From positions 62,001 through 126,000 of the forward strand of contig NZ_JAPDOE010000005.1 of the NCBI RefSeq assembly GCF_026013365.1: DNA of 64,000 bases, in the 5' to 3' direction. The DNA is from Paenibacillus sp. LS1 (GTDB lineage: Bacteria; Bacillota; Bacilli; Paenibacillales; Paenibacillaceae). Position 1 is the stretch's first letter, and each line of letters begins with the position of its first letter. Below are positions 6,747 to 15,657 of the stretch, piece after piece. The notes beneath the pieces are model-generated. The model ran no database searches and had not been told where the DNA came from. It saw only the letters and a program-made list of their open reading frames with translations. The position numbers and the translations under genes were made by a program.

Positions 6747-7827
6747 GACGGATTGTCAAGCGAAGTGCGACAGTTCCTCTATGAAAGATTCGTGAGCAGT
6801 TTTCCAACCTAAGCATTTTCTTGGCCTGTGATTGATTAAATCAAGGCAGTGGGCGAGAGCATCATCCTCTACTTGAGCGAAATCGGTGCCCTTGGGGTGG
6901 AACTCTCGAAGTAATCCATTCCCATTCTCATTGGAACCGCGTTGCCAGGATGAATACGGGTCAGCAAAATAAACATGCAGGCCATGGGTTATTTCCAGAT
7001 TGGCGTAGCAAGCAAACTCTTTTCCACGGTCAGCGGTGGCCGTGAGAAATGTCCCTTTGGGGTACTGTGATATGGCTACACCAAGCGCAATCTCCATGGA
7101 CAATGCGGTACGATCAGGCATGAGAACAGCGGTAAACAGACGCGTTTTGCGTTCAATGAGTGTGGCTACGCATCCTTTACTTCTCCCGCGGCCCGATACA
7201 ACGGTATCCAATTCCCAGTGTCCAAACGTTTCACGAGAACGAACCTCTTTTGGACGATCTGAAATGGTTCTGCCTATGGCGAATTTACCACGAGTTTCTG
7301 CGGGTTTCCGACGCTTCCCTTTGTGACGTAAAACTTGTAATGTACCTTGAACAAGACGTCCTGCATAGATCCAGCGATAAATCGTTTTAAAGGAAACCGC
7401 AGGTAGATCTTCGGTGCGGAAACGTTCTGTGATTTGTTCTGGAGACCACGTTGCCTCTAGTTTTTCCGCAAAAGAAGCCCCTAAGGCTTCTGACCATTTA
7501 CCACGAGAGACCGAAGCCTTACGTCGTTCCCGATAAGCACTCTGGGCATGCTCTGCCTGATAAGATTGCGATGAAACCATGCGTTCCAATTCACGACAGA
7601 TGGTCGAATGATGACGGCCCAGCTCCTTGGCAATCACTCGTGAACTTTTGCCTTGCTGGTGGAGGATTTCTAGCTTGCTGCGTTCGATTATGCTAAGATG
7701 TGTGTAGCTCATGGTGGATTCTCCTTGTGTGAATGGTTGTTGTGGTGACTTCATTCTACACGAATCCGGCCATGGGCCATTTTTTATTTATTTCCAGTGG
7801 GTGTCGCACTTCATATTACAATCCGTC
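6747..7827 (-). mobile_element. IS30-family insertion sequence, 1081 bp, apparently complete
   Basis: The ends are imperfect inverted repeats: the left end begins GACGGATTGTCAAGCGAAGT and the right end, read inward, begins GACGGATTGTAATATGAAGT, both continuing GCGACA. The element is flanked by CAGC on both sides (6743-6746 and 7828-7831), a 4-bp target duplication. It carries one transposase gene on the minus strand. It interrupts a 200-residue gene. Confidence 0.9.
6756..7712 (-). CDS. IS30-family transposase
   Basis: 318 residues from ATG 7712 (an upstream ATG would add 14 residues). The N-terminal helix-turn-helix YTHLSIIERSKLEIL...RVIAKELGRHHSTICRE is typical of IS30. The DDE catalytic core includes HWELDTVVS (first Asp), a TATADRGKEFACY region (second Asp) and SSWQRGSNENGNGLLREF (Glu). 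It ends with NHRPRKCLGWKTAHESF, the usual IS30 C-terminal motif. It appears intact, so the element may be active. Confidence 0.95.
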   Translation of the reverse strand: MSYTHLSIIERSKLEILHQQGKSSRVIAKELGRHHSTICRELERMVSSQSYQAEHAQSAYRERRKASVSRGKWSEALGASFAEKLEATWSPEQITERFRTEDLPAVSFKTIYRWIYAGRLVQGTLQVLRHKGKRRKPAETRGKFAIGRTISDRPKEVRSRETFGHWELDTVVSGRGRSKGCVATLIERKTRLFTAVLMPDRTALSMEIALGVAISQYPKGTFLTATADRGKEFACYANLEITHGLHVYFADPYSSWQRGSNENGNGLLREFHPKGTDFAQVEDDALAHCLDLINHRPRKCLGWKTAHESFIEELSHFA

Positions 7828-8318
7828 CAGCACAAATTTATTAGAAGGGACAGAAAGCGTTGCTGCACTTCATCCCAAATACGAGCACCCAACTTTAAAT
7901 GAAGTGCTTGTATATTTCCCACCTGTGGGGGAAGCTTGCTTAGAATTTTGTTTTTTTCTTCAGCGTGACGGCCAGCGTTTCTTCAGAGATTATCAGGAAA
8001 TGTATGAAAGTCATAAAGATGAGCTACCGTTTTGTGAGACATATGAGCAATACATAACTAATTTCCTTGAACCTTCACTCAAAAAGTATGACAAAATTCG
8101 CTTGGGTGTTAATCCTTATGATAATAATGCTACTTGGTTGGGTTTGAAAGATACAAACCAATATACCTTGAATTTTTTGCCACGAGTCAATTATGATTTT
8201 TATTTGGGGGCAGCACAGTATAAGTCAAAATATCTACAGTCAAAAAGAGACATATTTTGAATACTTGAAGCTAAGAACTGGAGATATAACAAAATGGAAT
8301 TATGAGAGGAAATAAACT

Positions 8319-9614
8319 ATGCCCAAACCATCAGAAAAAAATAAATTAGAACAAGAGCAATATAAAGATGATGCAGGATATCTTCCCCCCCTAACATCAC
8401 ATTCGGCTCACAACCGTTTGATTGATAGCCATATGTCTAAAAAAATCATTACACCAGTGGATCTATTACCAGATAGCTTGAGCTCAGTTATTGATGGTAT
8501 GGATACCATTGGTGGGATAATAAAAGAAGTTGGTCCATTAGATAATTTCAGGAGTATTACTGATAATCACTGGAATGTAAAAGTCGGATTTGAAGCTTTA
8601 AATCAGCCGTTTTCAGCAATCGAGTCCATAACTAATAGGTCAAGTTTATTTCCCAACGAACTTTCGAAAAAAAAACTGTTTGGTGAAGCATTTTCGATCA
8701 TTGGCGGTGATAGTAACGTTATAAAAATTGATGACCCCCTGTGTTCACTCCTGAATACAAGTTGGGGGCCAGGTGACGAGAGTTTTTCAATCTTTGAGGT
8801 AGGAGAACTTCCTTTTCAATTAGCCAGAGAGAGTATCATTGCTGCAAATCGAGAGTTTACCTCGTTTATGGATGCTTTTGAAAATAAGGAATACTCTTAT
8901 GAGACCCATAAAAGTAGCATAAACGAGGAACAACCCTCGTTATACTTGAGGAGACACAATGATAAAATGCCTGTTGAGCAGTTAAAACGTGCATTTGGTT
9001 TAAATACATTATTAGAAATTTCGGAAAAAGAAATGGTTGATTTCGTTGGAAGACTTCAAAGACTTCCAATGCTTGCTCTGGAACATCGTGTGGGGAAACA
9101 TATTCTCAATTCAATAGATGAAATGTCCGAGATGACTGATATTAAAGGACTCACAGTGTACAGATGTAGAACGAGATCGCCTGAGGAGATGTCATGGTCT
9201 GAATTTGAAATGTGGGAAGCACCTTCAGGAGTAAGCTCTCAAGGCCGCTTTAATGCTGAAGGGCGGGGATTTCTATACCTATCAGAAGATCCGGAAGTTT
9301 CAGTTGCTGAAATGAAGCAAACCACTGTGACAACGTATGACATCATGGAATTGGAGTGCAGCGCTAAGTTTAAAGTCATCGATTTAACGAAACATCCGGA
9401 TTTAAATTTGTTCAGGTATTGCATGTTTGAATCCAAATCAAAAAATAAAAGGGAATATTTAGTTCCTAATTTTCTAGCCCAGTGTTGTGAGCTCAAAGGA
9501 ATCAAGGCGATTAAATATAAGAGTATATACAAACAAGATAGTCCTAATTATGTTTTCTTTGATTACTTAACTGACTGGTTTAAATATGCAGGTACATGCT
9601 CTGTAAAAAAATAA
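8319..9614 (+). CDS. RES-domain protein (NAD+ phosphorylase/NADase-like toxin family) with long N-terminal region
   Basis: 431 residues; RBS GAGAGGAAAT before ATG 8319. The C-terminal 160 residues show the RES pattern: LTVYRCRT (Arg), SSQGRFNAEGRGFLYLSEDP (glycine/serine and Tyr), VSVAEMKQT (Glu), and late YLVPNFLAQCC and SPNYVFFDYL. RES toxins degrade NAD+. The N-terminal 270 residues are unusual for small RES toxins and may be a sensor or regulatory region. Typical Xre-RES pairs have an antitoxin gene alongside; here the adjacent gene is the one broken by the IS30 element. A related possibility is a RES-type abortive-infection effector. Confidence 0.7.
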   Translation: MPKPSEKNKLEQEQYKDDAGYLPPLTSHSAHNRLIDSHMSKKIITPVDLLPDSLSSVIDGMDTIGGIIKEVGPLDNFRSITDNHWNVKVGFEALNQPFSAIESITNRSSLFPNELSKKKLFGEAFSIIGGDSNVIKIDDPLCSLLNTSWGPGDESFSIFEVGELPFQLARESIIAANREFTSFMDAFENKEYSYETHKSSINEEQPSLYLRRHNDKMPVEQLKRAFGLNTLLEISEKEMVDFVGRLQRLPMLALEHRVGKHILNSIDEMSEMTDIKGLTVYRCRTRSPEEMSWSEFEMWEAPSGVSSQGRFNAEGRGFLYLSEDPEVSVAEMKQTTVTTYDIMELECSAKFKVIDLTKHPDLNLFRYCMFESKSKNKREYLVPNFLAQCCELKGIKAIKYKSIYKQDSPNYVFFDYLTDWFKYAGTCSVKK

Positions 9615-9660
9615 GTTGAAAAATCGTGGTTCAATCCCACATAAATAGGGGCCAGTTTAA

Positions 9661-10047
9661 ATGCCTAAAATAATAACCGACTATATGATAGAAGTTTCGT
9701 ATGATCATGCTAAGATGGTGTATTATAATCAGATGACCATAGTAGATGCTTTGAAGGAAATTGAACAACTCTCGGGTATGAGGCAAAGCTCAGCGAAGGA
9801 TTACATAGGTAATTTCGCTGACATGATGGCAGGAAGCGCATACACTCGTACAATGAATAAAAAAGCGACCGAGTACTACTTAAACGGCATCAAAAGGGAT
9901 TATGGGATTGAACAGTTGAAACTAGCCGTTTCCTCCGTTAGCAAGCATGCGAAGTATTATGGTGCTTTAGGTAATGGGCAGCTTAGATACGTCACGGATT
10001 TAGCCCAACGTATTGGGCGTGAGATTTTAATGGATGAGAACGAATGA
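9661..10047 (+). CDS. stand-alone McrA-type N-terminal head-like domain protein
   Basis: 128 residues; weak RBS. The pattern YDHAKMVYYNQMTIVDALKEI...SAKDYIGNFADMM...YTRTMNKKATEYYLNGIKRDYG resembles the helical head domain normally found in front of an HNH nuclease domain in ScoMcrA-like restriction proteins. Here it stands alone with no HNH motif. It could be a truncated nuclease, a specificity subunit or an adaptor. It follows the RES gene by 46 bases on the same strand. Confidence 0.5.
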   Translation: MPKIITDYMIEVSYDHAKMVYYNQMTIVDALKEIEQLSGMRQSSAKDYIGNFADMMAGSAYTRTMNKKATEYYLNGIKRDYGIEQLKLAVSSVSKHAKYYGALGNGQLRYVTDLAQRIGREILMDENE

Positions 10048-10125
10048 TATAAGGGCATCTGTACATGTAGAGCGAACCAAAATACATTGCAGACCGGTTT
10101 TCGCTAATTATGATTAGAAGGAAGG

Positions 10126-10665
10126 GTGTTTGTCATTAACGAGGATATTATTAAAAGACTAGGGTTGCCCTCTGTAGAATATGTAGCAACTACTGAAGGA
10201 ATCAATGTTACTGCTGATGATGTTCTAATTCTAGGAGTGGCACGTGAGGATGTAATCAAAGGACGAGTGGAACGTTACGTGAGAGAGTTTGAGAGGTTCG
10301 GACGGAGAAAGAATATGGGCCAGGTGAGAATCCTTTTTGATGGTTGGGAACATGATCCAAGGGAAGTTTACCAAATCAGAGAGATCACGAACTGGGCAGC
10401 AAGACTCTTGAAAAACGTGCCTCACTTGTTTTATTTCCTTGCACCTGAAGACTATGCTATGAGAGTCTTTTTTATGTGTATTGTAGATGTTAAGTCCCGC
10501 GCCGGTGATAAAGTCTCTATTAGTAAGGAAGAGGGTAAGGTATTAATCGAAAAAGTGTCCAAGAGTGCTGTGTCGTTTGCTAAGAAATCGAAGGAGTCCG
10601 TAGAACGACAGTTTCATCTGGCTGAGAGCATTCTACATGAACTTGGATATGATGAGACAGCTTGA
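10126..10665 (+). CDS. hypothetical protein, 179 residues
   Basis: The GTG start at 10126 directly follows AGAAGGAAGG, so spacing is tight and the true start may be a few codons later. The sequence is mixed alpha/beta and ends in a basic/helical KKSKESVERQFHLAESIL. No motif is recognised. Same strand as the genes on either side; gap of 78 bases to the previous gene. Confidence 0.55.
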   Translation: MFVINEDIIKRLGLPSVEYVATTEGINVTADDVLILGVAREDVIKGRVERYVREFERFGRRKNMGQVRILFDGWEHDPREVYQIREITNWAARLLKNVPHLFYFLAPEDYAMRVFFMCIVDVKSRAGDKVSISKEEGKVLIEKVSKSAVSFAKKSKESVERQFHLAESILHELGYDETA

Positions 10666-10757
10666 AGTGGATCAAGTGTTAAGGTTTACGGATAAGAAAT
10701 ATTGGGGCGCCATGTTACTTGATAACTTATGCTGCCTCAAGGAGGAGGGTAAACACG

Positions 10758-11093
10758 ATGATTACGAAAGAGAATCTGGATTCATATTATAAACAAGGGG
10801 TTAGCTATAAAATGCTAACTAGAAAGTTCGAAGCAGATCTCCCTCAGTTTACTTCATATAAAGAAGTCCGAACATTCTTTAAAGATCTTTTTGGGGAGGA
10901 TTTTATGTTACAAAGCAGTGAAGGCGAGGGTAAGGATAAAATATATTTTTTCACGCTAATCCACAATCGACCAGTATGGGAGGCGGGTATCAAGGAGTTA
11001 GAGGCAAGTGGAAGCCTGACAGGATTAGAGTTTGCGATGTCATCTCAAGATATTCAAATATACGTTGATGGGCGAATTCACATTGTATATTGA
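10758..11093 (+). CDS. hypothetical protein, 111 residues
   Basis: Start ATG 10758 is chosen because GGAGGAGGG lies 9 bases upstream; an earlier in-frame ATG lacks an RBS. The protein is hydrophilic, with a repeated aromatic pattern (YKQGVSYKML, FTSYKEVRTFFKDLFG). No family is recognised. A terminator follows about 60 bases after the stop. Confidence 0.6.
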   Translation: MITKENLDSYYKQGVSYKMLTRKFEADLPQFTSYKEVRTFFKDLFGEDFMLQSSEGEGKDKIYFFTLIHNRPVWEAGIKELEASGSLTGLEFAMSSQDIQIYVDGRIHIVY

Positions 11094-11150
11094 GGCACCT
11101 CACAAATAGTTTAATGTCACATTATTCTCCGAAAATCTCATTGTTAAATC

Positions 11151-11178
11151 AGCCGCCTGAGTTGTAGGTGGCTATTTT
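11151..11178 (+). terminator. rho-independent terminator
   Basis: AGCCGCCT and AGGTGGCT pair (one G-T) around a 7-base loop and are followed by ATTTTTAATT. Confidence 0.75.
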
Positions 11179-11212
11179 TAATTCCAGTAAATTAACAAAG
11201 TTTTTTTATGAT

Positions 11213-11267
11213 TTGACAGTATATCTATCTCGGCTGTATATTTAACATATTCCTGCATATGTTAAAT
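11213..11267 (+). promoter_or_regulatory. promoter with palindromic operator of the XRE regulator
   Basis: TTGACA (11213-11218) and TATATT (11237-11242) are spaced 18 bp. Overlapping and following the -10 is a perfect inverted repeat, ATTTAACATAT (11240-11250) and ATATGTTAAAT (11257-11267), with a 6-bp centre. This is a classical position for autorepression by the regulator gene just downstream. Confidence 0.75.
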
Positions 11268-11302
11268 ATGCGAATACATTATCGTGAATTAGGGAGGTTT
11301 TT

Positions 11303-12040
11303 CTGATTGATTTTGGCACCTACCTCAGATACAACCGTATTAAAGCAGGTTTCAGGACACAAGAATCACTGGCTAACGTAACATATCTTGCCCAAGGTTA
11401 TATAAGCAGAGTCGAAAATTCAGAAACCGTTCCTAATGATGACACACTTATGATTTTTGCAATTGCACTTGATCTGCACTATGAGGAAGTTTTCAGGCAA
11501 GTGAAAAGTTACACGACTGAAGAGATGTTAGGAATCTTAGAACAAGAGGTTATTGATAAAAAATTATTTATGAAAGTATGCTCCATCTACTATCAGGTCC
11601 TAAAAAGTGGGGATACTGAGTTACTAACTAAATACGTAAATTGTCTAGCAAATGTAACAGGCTTGGATATTCAAAGGGGCGTGAAAATTAGGTTAGAACG
11701 GTCTCAAAATCAAATTAGTGAAGATATCAGAAATGGTCACGAATTTAAAGAAGACTACTTCAATGATATTTCACGGTGTGAGGCCACTCGCCTGTTTTAT
11801 TCATTATCACGATCATATGCTATAAACTACCGGAGATTATTGCTACAAGCTTTAGATGGATTAGAAGAACCTGAGAAACCCGAATCTGAATCTGCTTTAA
11901 AAGGGATCATTGAGTTATCTGATGATTCTTATCTGTTCTCTATACATGGTAAGCAGCTGTCTCAAAAGGAGATGTATTCTATTATTGAACACCATTTAAC
12001 TGCAAGAAAGATTGAGGAAATGTATGGGGGGAGAGGTTAA
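11303..12040 (+). CDS. XRE-type transcription regulator with non-standard start codon
   Basis: The helix-turn-helix is encoded upstream of the first ATG (11450). In frame, FGTYLRYNRIKAGFRTQ then ESLA...YISRVENSETVPNDDTLMIFA form a full Cro/C1-type HTH. No ATG, GTG or TTG precedes it in frame. CTG (11303) or ATT (11306) follows AGGGAGG at normal spacing, giving about 245 residues. The C-terminal 170 residues are helical, as in Rgg-like regulators. It probably represses its own promoter through the palindrome at 11240-11267. The PemK-like gene follows. Confidence 0.75.
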   Translation: MIDFGTYLRYNRIKAGFRTQESLANVTYLAQGYISRVENSETVPNDDTLMIFAIALDLHYEEVFRQVKSYTTEEMLGILEQEVIDKKLFMKVCSIYYQVLKSGDTELLTKYVNCLANVTGLDIQRGVKIRLERSQNQISEDIRNGHEFKEDYFNDISRCEATRLFYSLSRSYAINYRRLLLQALDGLEEPEKPESESALKGIIELSDDSYLFSIHGKQLSQKEMYSIIEHHLTARKIEEMYGGRG

Positions 12041-12116
12041 GCATGCTAGGTTGAATATTGTTGGCCCCTTCAACGGTACCCATACCTGACATTTCGACGT
12101 ACAAAAGAAGATGTAA

Positions 12117-12953
12117 ATGATTAGACAGTCTATTCTAATAAGAGAGGTGAATCCGATCACATTCAATCGAGCAGGTGTTAAAGGTTATAATCCTCCATCA
12201 AAAACAGCACTGACCCATACGGACACGTTTATAAGGTCACAACTGAATGAGACTTTAAAAGAGACAGAACAACTTGTACAGACGTACACCATCAAGGAAA
12301 GTATTCAGTTCGTTTTATGGAATGACCTTATGAACAAGCATACTTTGAATGGACTAAATTATGATACCTATCAAGGTGCTAATGCGAGAAGCAGTAATCC
12401 CATCCGTTATGCAACAGGTAGAAAAGTGTTTGTTGATTATGGATATGGAGTGGATCGAGAACTTTTTCAACCTCATCCAGCAATAGTATTAGGAGACTTC
12501 AACGAATTGCTAGTAGTGGTTCCTACCAATTCGGATGAAGGATCAAAGGTTTCAGGGACTATAGAAAAGGCGCTTATTAGAGTCCCAAACGATAATAAAC
12601 CAACTACGAAGAAACCTGTGTTTCCGAAGGATACGATTATTAATTTACACCAAGTAAGACATATCTCCAAAAACAGAGTGGTGACGGATCTGCGAGCCAA
12701 CGTTAAATCCTATGAGATGCCGCAACATAAGATTGATCAGCTTAATAGATACTTGCCTTACCCTGTATTAAAGCCTGGTGATAACTTACATAAAGTTATT
12801 ATGGTGAAATTGGCTCACCTCTACTTTCCAGATATTTTGTTTGAAAACAAACGACTCCAAGACCAAATAACAGAGTTGGAAGCAAATGTGAAGTTACTCA
12901 CTTCTCAATTAACGGCAATGGGGCAGGTAGCTGCAAGTTTAAGTTTGGAGTAA
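12117..12953 (+). CDS. PemK/MazF-like protein with C-terminal coiled coil
   Basis: 278 residues. The central part, GRKVFVDYGYGVDRELFQPHPAIVLG...LLVVVPTNS, matches the PemK/MazF beta-barrel (growth-inhibiting endoribonuclease) signature, and later NLHQVRHISKNRV resembles the conserved D/Q-x-R-x-I-S region. The N-terminal 85 residues and C-terminal 70 (ending in a Leu-heptad helix QDQITELEANVKLLTSQ) are additions not found in small toxins. It follows the XRE gene by 76 bases, a plausible regulator/toxin arrangement. The RBS is weak. Confidence 0.65.
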   Translation: MIRQSILIREVNPITFNRAGVKGYNPPSKTALTHTDTFIRSQLNETLKETEQLVQTYTIKESIQFVLWNDLMNKHTLNGLNYDTYQGANARSSNPIRYATGRKVFVDYGYGVDRELFQPHPAIVLGDFNELLVVVPTNSDEGSKVSGTIEKALIRVPNDNKPTTKKPVFPKDTIINLHQVRHISKNRVVTDLRANVKSYEMPQHKIDQLNRYLPYPVLKPGDNLHKVIMVKLAHLYFPDILFENKRLQDQITELEANVKLLTSQLTAMGQVAASLSLE

Positions 12954-13014
12954 AAAAACATTGTGATAACACACTTTCTTGACATATTCATTGGATATTT
13001 GATATCATTAATGA

Positions 13015-13143
13015 AGCAAGCTAGTGTTTATCTATATTCCCCGCCAACATGGTTGGTTGTGGTGATTTTCTGATCGTTTATACGAATACGCCGTTACCAT
13101 CTGGTAATTGTGCATGAAAAGCCTCCTATTGGAGGCTTTTTTT
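13015..13143 (+). ncRNA. candidate stand-alone small RNA
   Basis: A promoter (TTGACA 12979-12984; TATCAT 13003-13008; 18-bp spacer) is followed only about 130 bases later by a strong terminator (AAAAGCCTCC-tatt-GGAGGCTTTTTTT, 13117-13143). There is no ORF between. Internal hairpins CCAAC-atg-GTTGG and TTACC-atct-GGTAA support a structured RNA. Family unknown; the 299-base gap 12954-13252 holds nothing else. Confidence 0.5.
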
Positions 13144-13252
13144 CTTTATAATTAGAGAAATTATATAATGTAAACTAAAGGAAGAAATTAGCCGATATAG
13201 ATAAAGCTATAGTTAAAAGATCACAAATACGATTTATACCCTGGGAGGTAAC

Positions 13253-13975
13253 ATGAAAGACAAACTTAAAGGACTAATTATCGGAATGTCTATTGGCACG
13301 GTGATCACTGGCGCAACGGCGTACGCTGCTGGTGGAAAAATGATTGAAGTCTTCTATAGTGTCAATGACATTAAGGTGGATCACATATCTAAAATGCCCA
13401 AAGGCGATCTAAAACCCTTTTTATACAATGGAAGTACATTTGTACCTCTGGCCTTTTTGAGTAATGCACTTGGACAGCCCGTGAAATGGGATGCTAAGAA
13501 TAAAACGGTGCTGATCGGAGAGGATCAGGGGAAAAAAATAATATATCCTGGGAAAGATATCAAACCGATGAATACTCAATCTGCACTGGGGATCTATAAT
13601 ACCTTTGAAGTTGTCTATGATGGACCGACTGTTATAGATAACATCGGAAATGAGTATTCTAACTATCATACATATCGCTTTTCCTCCAATCGGGACAATT
13701 GGATTTACGACGAATATTATCTCAATGGTCAATATAGCGAATTCAAAGCTACAGCAGGAATATTTGAAAGATTCAAAAATTCACTCGATACGCTTACACT
13801 AACAATTACTTTAGACGGGACGGAAGCTTATTCGCATAAATTTAAAGCTGGCGATCCACCTACTGAAATCAATGTTAATTTAAAGAACGCTTCTAAAATG
13901 AAGATTCAAGTATCAAATGGTGATGGTTCCGAGATGTCTGCTTTAGGTCTATTTGATGGATACTTTACGAAGTAA
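13253..13975 (+). CDS. secreted stalk-domain protein (copper amine oxidase N-terminal-like) with NPCBM-like C-terminus
   Basis: 240 residues; GGGAGG before ATG. Signal peptide MKDKLKGLIIGMSIGTVITG, then ATAYA|AGGK. Residues 30-90 show the stalk-domain pattern (YNGSTFVPLAFLSNALGQPVKW, then KTVLIG) common in Paenibacillus exported proteins. Residues 110-240 resemble the NPCBM/NEW2 carbohydrate-binding fold (YRFSSNRDNW..., TLTITLDGTE, MKIQVSNGDG). Likely cell-surface or secreted. Confidence 0.75.
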   Translation: MKDKLKGLIIGMSIGTVITGATAYAAGGKMIEVFYSVNDIKVDHISKMPKGDLKPFLYNGSTFVPLAFLSNALGQPVKWDAKNKTVLIGEDQGKKIIYPGKDIKPMNTQSALGIYNTFEVVYDGPTVIDNIGNEYSNYHTYRFSSNRDNWIYDEYYLNGQYSEFKATAGIFERFKNSLDTLTLTITLDGTEAYSHKFKAGDPPTEINVNLKNASKMKIQVSNGDGSEMSALGLFDGYFTK

Positions 13976-14036
13976 ACAACGTTAAATCAAACTCTAAATA
14001 GTACTCTCTCGAGTTCAAAGGCAGGTATAAACAAAC

Positions 14037-14933
14037 GTGTTGAAACGAGAAGCTTTAACTAGACGTGTCCTCTCCTGTATTGGATGGCTTAAAAACTATG
14101 TTGAACTTAATAATGTGAACAATCTAACCGACATCAATAAATACTGTGAGGACTTCCTGGTTCCCATACTGAACAGAACTTATGGTCTGAGATTGGTGAA
14201 TCTGAATCAGATAAAAGTTAATTTTCCAGCTGTGGACTTGGGGGATTACGATTCACGTATTTGCTACCAGGTAAGTTCAACCGTTGACGTGAAAAAGATA
14301 GAGGAAACACTAAACACTTATGACATAAATGGTCTTTATAGTAGTTTTGATGAGATCTATCTATTTATGCTGGGTACTCGGAAAAAGTATAGGAAGGAAC
14401 TGCAGTATGATACATTTCCCTTTGATTACAAAAGAAATATCAAAGACTTCACGGATTTATCGCGAGATATACTCAGCAAAGAAATAGATGAACTTAAAGA
14501 AATTGTTGATTTGCTGGAATTTGAAATGTCTGGGAACAACAATATGGATGAACAGATAAAACTCATTATTACTGATGAACTTACTACTAATTATTCAACT
14601 TTGTTTAAGCAAGTAATCAGGACTAAAGATGTGGAATTGAGATTCAGAGATGTTCTTAACCTAATCACGCCAGAAGTATTTGGTTCAGAAAAGTTTTTCT
14701 TTATGTTGACTTGTATGAGACTGAAAACAACTGTTTATGACAAACATGAGCAGCTACTAATCAAGCATCCATCCGGTTATACAAGGAAACTAATAGAAAT
14801 CTATAATCAATTTAAAAAACTCAACTCGTATGATGACCTTTTCCATATGAGGAGAGATGAATACAGAGATCTGGTACGAGTACTTCAACCTATCTTAAAT
14901 AATTTTATTATCAAGCCCTTAGTGAACGATTGA
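14037..14933 (+). CDS. SMEK-domain protein (restriction-endonuclease-like, defence-associated)
   Basis: 298 residues; GTG start at 14037 with AAGGCAGG upstream. The N-terminal 150 residues follow the SMEK-domain pattern: helix LSCIGWLKNYVEL, then INKYCEDFLVPILNRTYGLRLVNLNQ, PAVDLGDYDSRICYQVSST (acidic core with the IxYQVSS strand) and KKIEETLNTYD. SMEK domains are found in front of defence effectors and have a nuclease-like core. The C-terminal half is helical with no clear family. No neighbour is obviously its partner. Confidence 0.65.
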   Translation: MLKREALTRRVLSCIGWLKNYVELNNVNNLTDINKYCEDFLVPILNRTYGLRLVNLNQIKVNFPAVDLGDYDSRICYQVSSTVDVKKIEETLNTYDINGLYSSFDEIYLFMLGTRKKYRKELQYDTFPFDYKRNIKDFTDLSRDILSKEIDELKEIVDLLEFEMSGNNNMDEQIKLIITDELTTNYSTLFKQVIRTKDVELRFRDVLNLITPEVFGSEKFFFMLTCMRLKTTVYDKHEQLLIKHPSGYTRKLIEIYNQFKKLNSYDDLFHMRRDEYRDLVRVLQPILNNFIIKPLVND

Positions 14934-15092
14934 CTACAGCTGCAGGAGTAAAACGAATGGTTGGTCTATAAACCACAAATAAGGTAGGGGTGAGATCAAT
15001 GAATAATCATGGTACCGGACATTAAACTGAAGCATAATTTAACACTTGGGGTTACCTATTGTGGGAACACACTTCGTTACGTCAAGAAATGG

Positions 15093-15120
15093 AGGTCGGT
15101 CTTATGCCGGCCTTTATTTC
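15093..15120 (+). terminator. probable terminator
   Basis: AGGTCGG pairs with CCGGCCT (one G-T) over a 7-base loop, followed by TTATTTCTATTTT. It lies in the 231-base gap after the SMEK gene. Confidence 0.5.
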
Positions 15121-15164
15121 TATTTTGGTGACTATATTGGTATCGTCCCTAAGGAGGATTAAGC

Positions 15165-15416
15165 ATGTCAAAAGCTGAGGATGAGTATTCGTTTATGGAT
15201 GAGGTAGCTCAGTATGAGAAAGAAAATCCAATTAATTTCGACTTCATTGGAAGAGAGATGCTTAAGAAGGCAGAGAGAAGTGTTAGATCTAACGCAGAAA
15301 AGTATAGATACAAAAATCAATTAAGAAATATTACTCATAATGAGATCAGGGATCATGTTGCGAAGAAAATGAAAAAATTGTTCTCATCAACACTGGTGGA
15401 AGATCCAAACGTATAA
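15165..15416 (+). CDS. hypothetical protein, 83 residues, charged
   Basis: Good RBS (AAGGAGG, 7 bases before ATG). Acidic N-terminal third (AEDEYSFMDEVAQYEKE) and strongly basic C-terminal part (KKAERSVRSNAEKYRYKN...KKMKKLF). Entirely helical by appearance; no recognised family. Confidence 0.6.
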   Translation: MSKAEDEYSFMDEVAQYEKENPINFDFIGREMLKKAERSVRSNAEKYRYKNQLRNITHNEIRDHVAKKMKKLFSSTLVEDPNV

Positions 15417-15657
15417 AACCAAATAGGATAAATACCTGATTGATGAATTGCGTGTTCAAAAATAGAAGAAGATGGGGGGATTTAACATGTTATTTGAAGA
15501 TAAGCTTTGAAGCAGCAGTCTAATGTTATAGGATACTTGCAGAAAAGATGGTATAACCGATACTTGTCAAAAGGCTCAGAAGCGTCATTAAGCTGTTTAA
15601 CGAATTTGCTGTGAATGTATAGGGATTCTAATTAGAATCAACGAGAAGGGTTGTCTG

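Larger units (their letters stand above)
6573..8260 (+). pseudogene. gene of unknown function split by an IS30-family insertion
   Basis: The 5' part is 6573-6746 (ATG 6573 behind GAGGAGG) and the 3' part is 7832-8260. Removing the insertion and one copy of the 4-bp duplication CAGC joins ...KLFHS directly to TNLLEGTESV in frame. This restores an ORF of 200 residues with no other lesion. The restored protein is helical at its N-terminus (HPRQIKSTLATLSRY, then a Glu-rich helix) and mixed afterwards; no family is recognised. It ends 58 bases before the RES-domain gene and may have been its partner or antitoxin. The intact reading frame on both sides points to a recent insertion. Confidence 0.85.
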
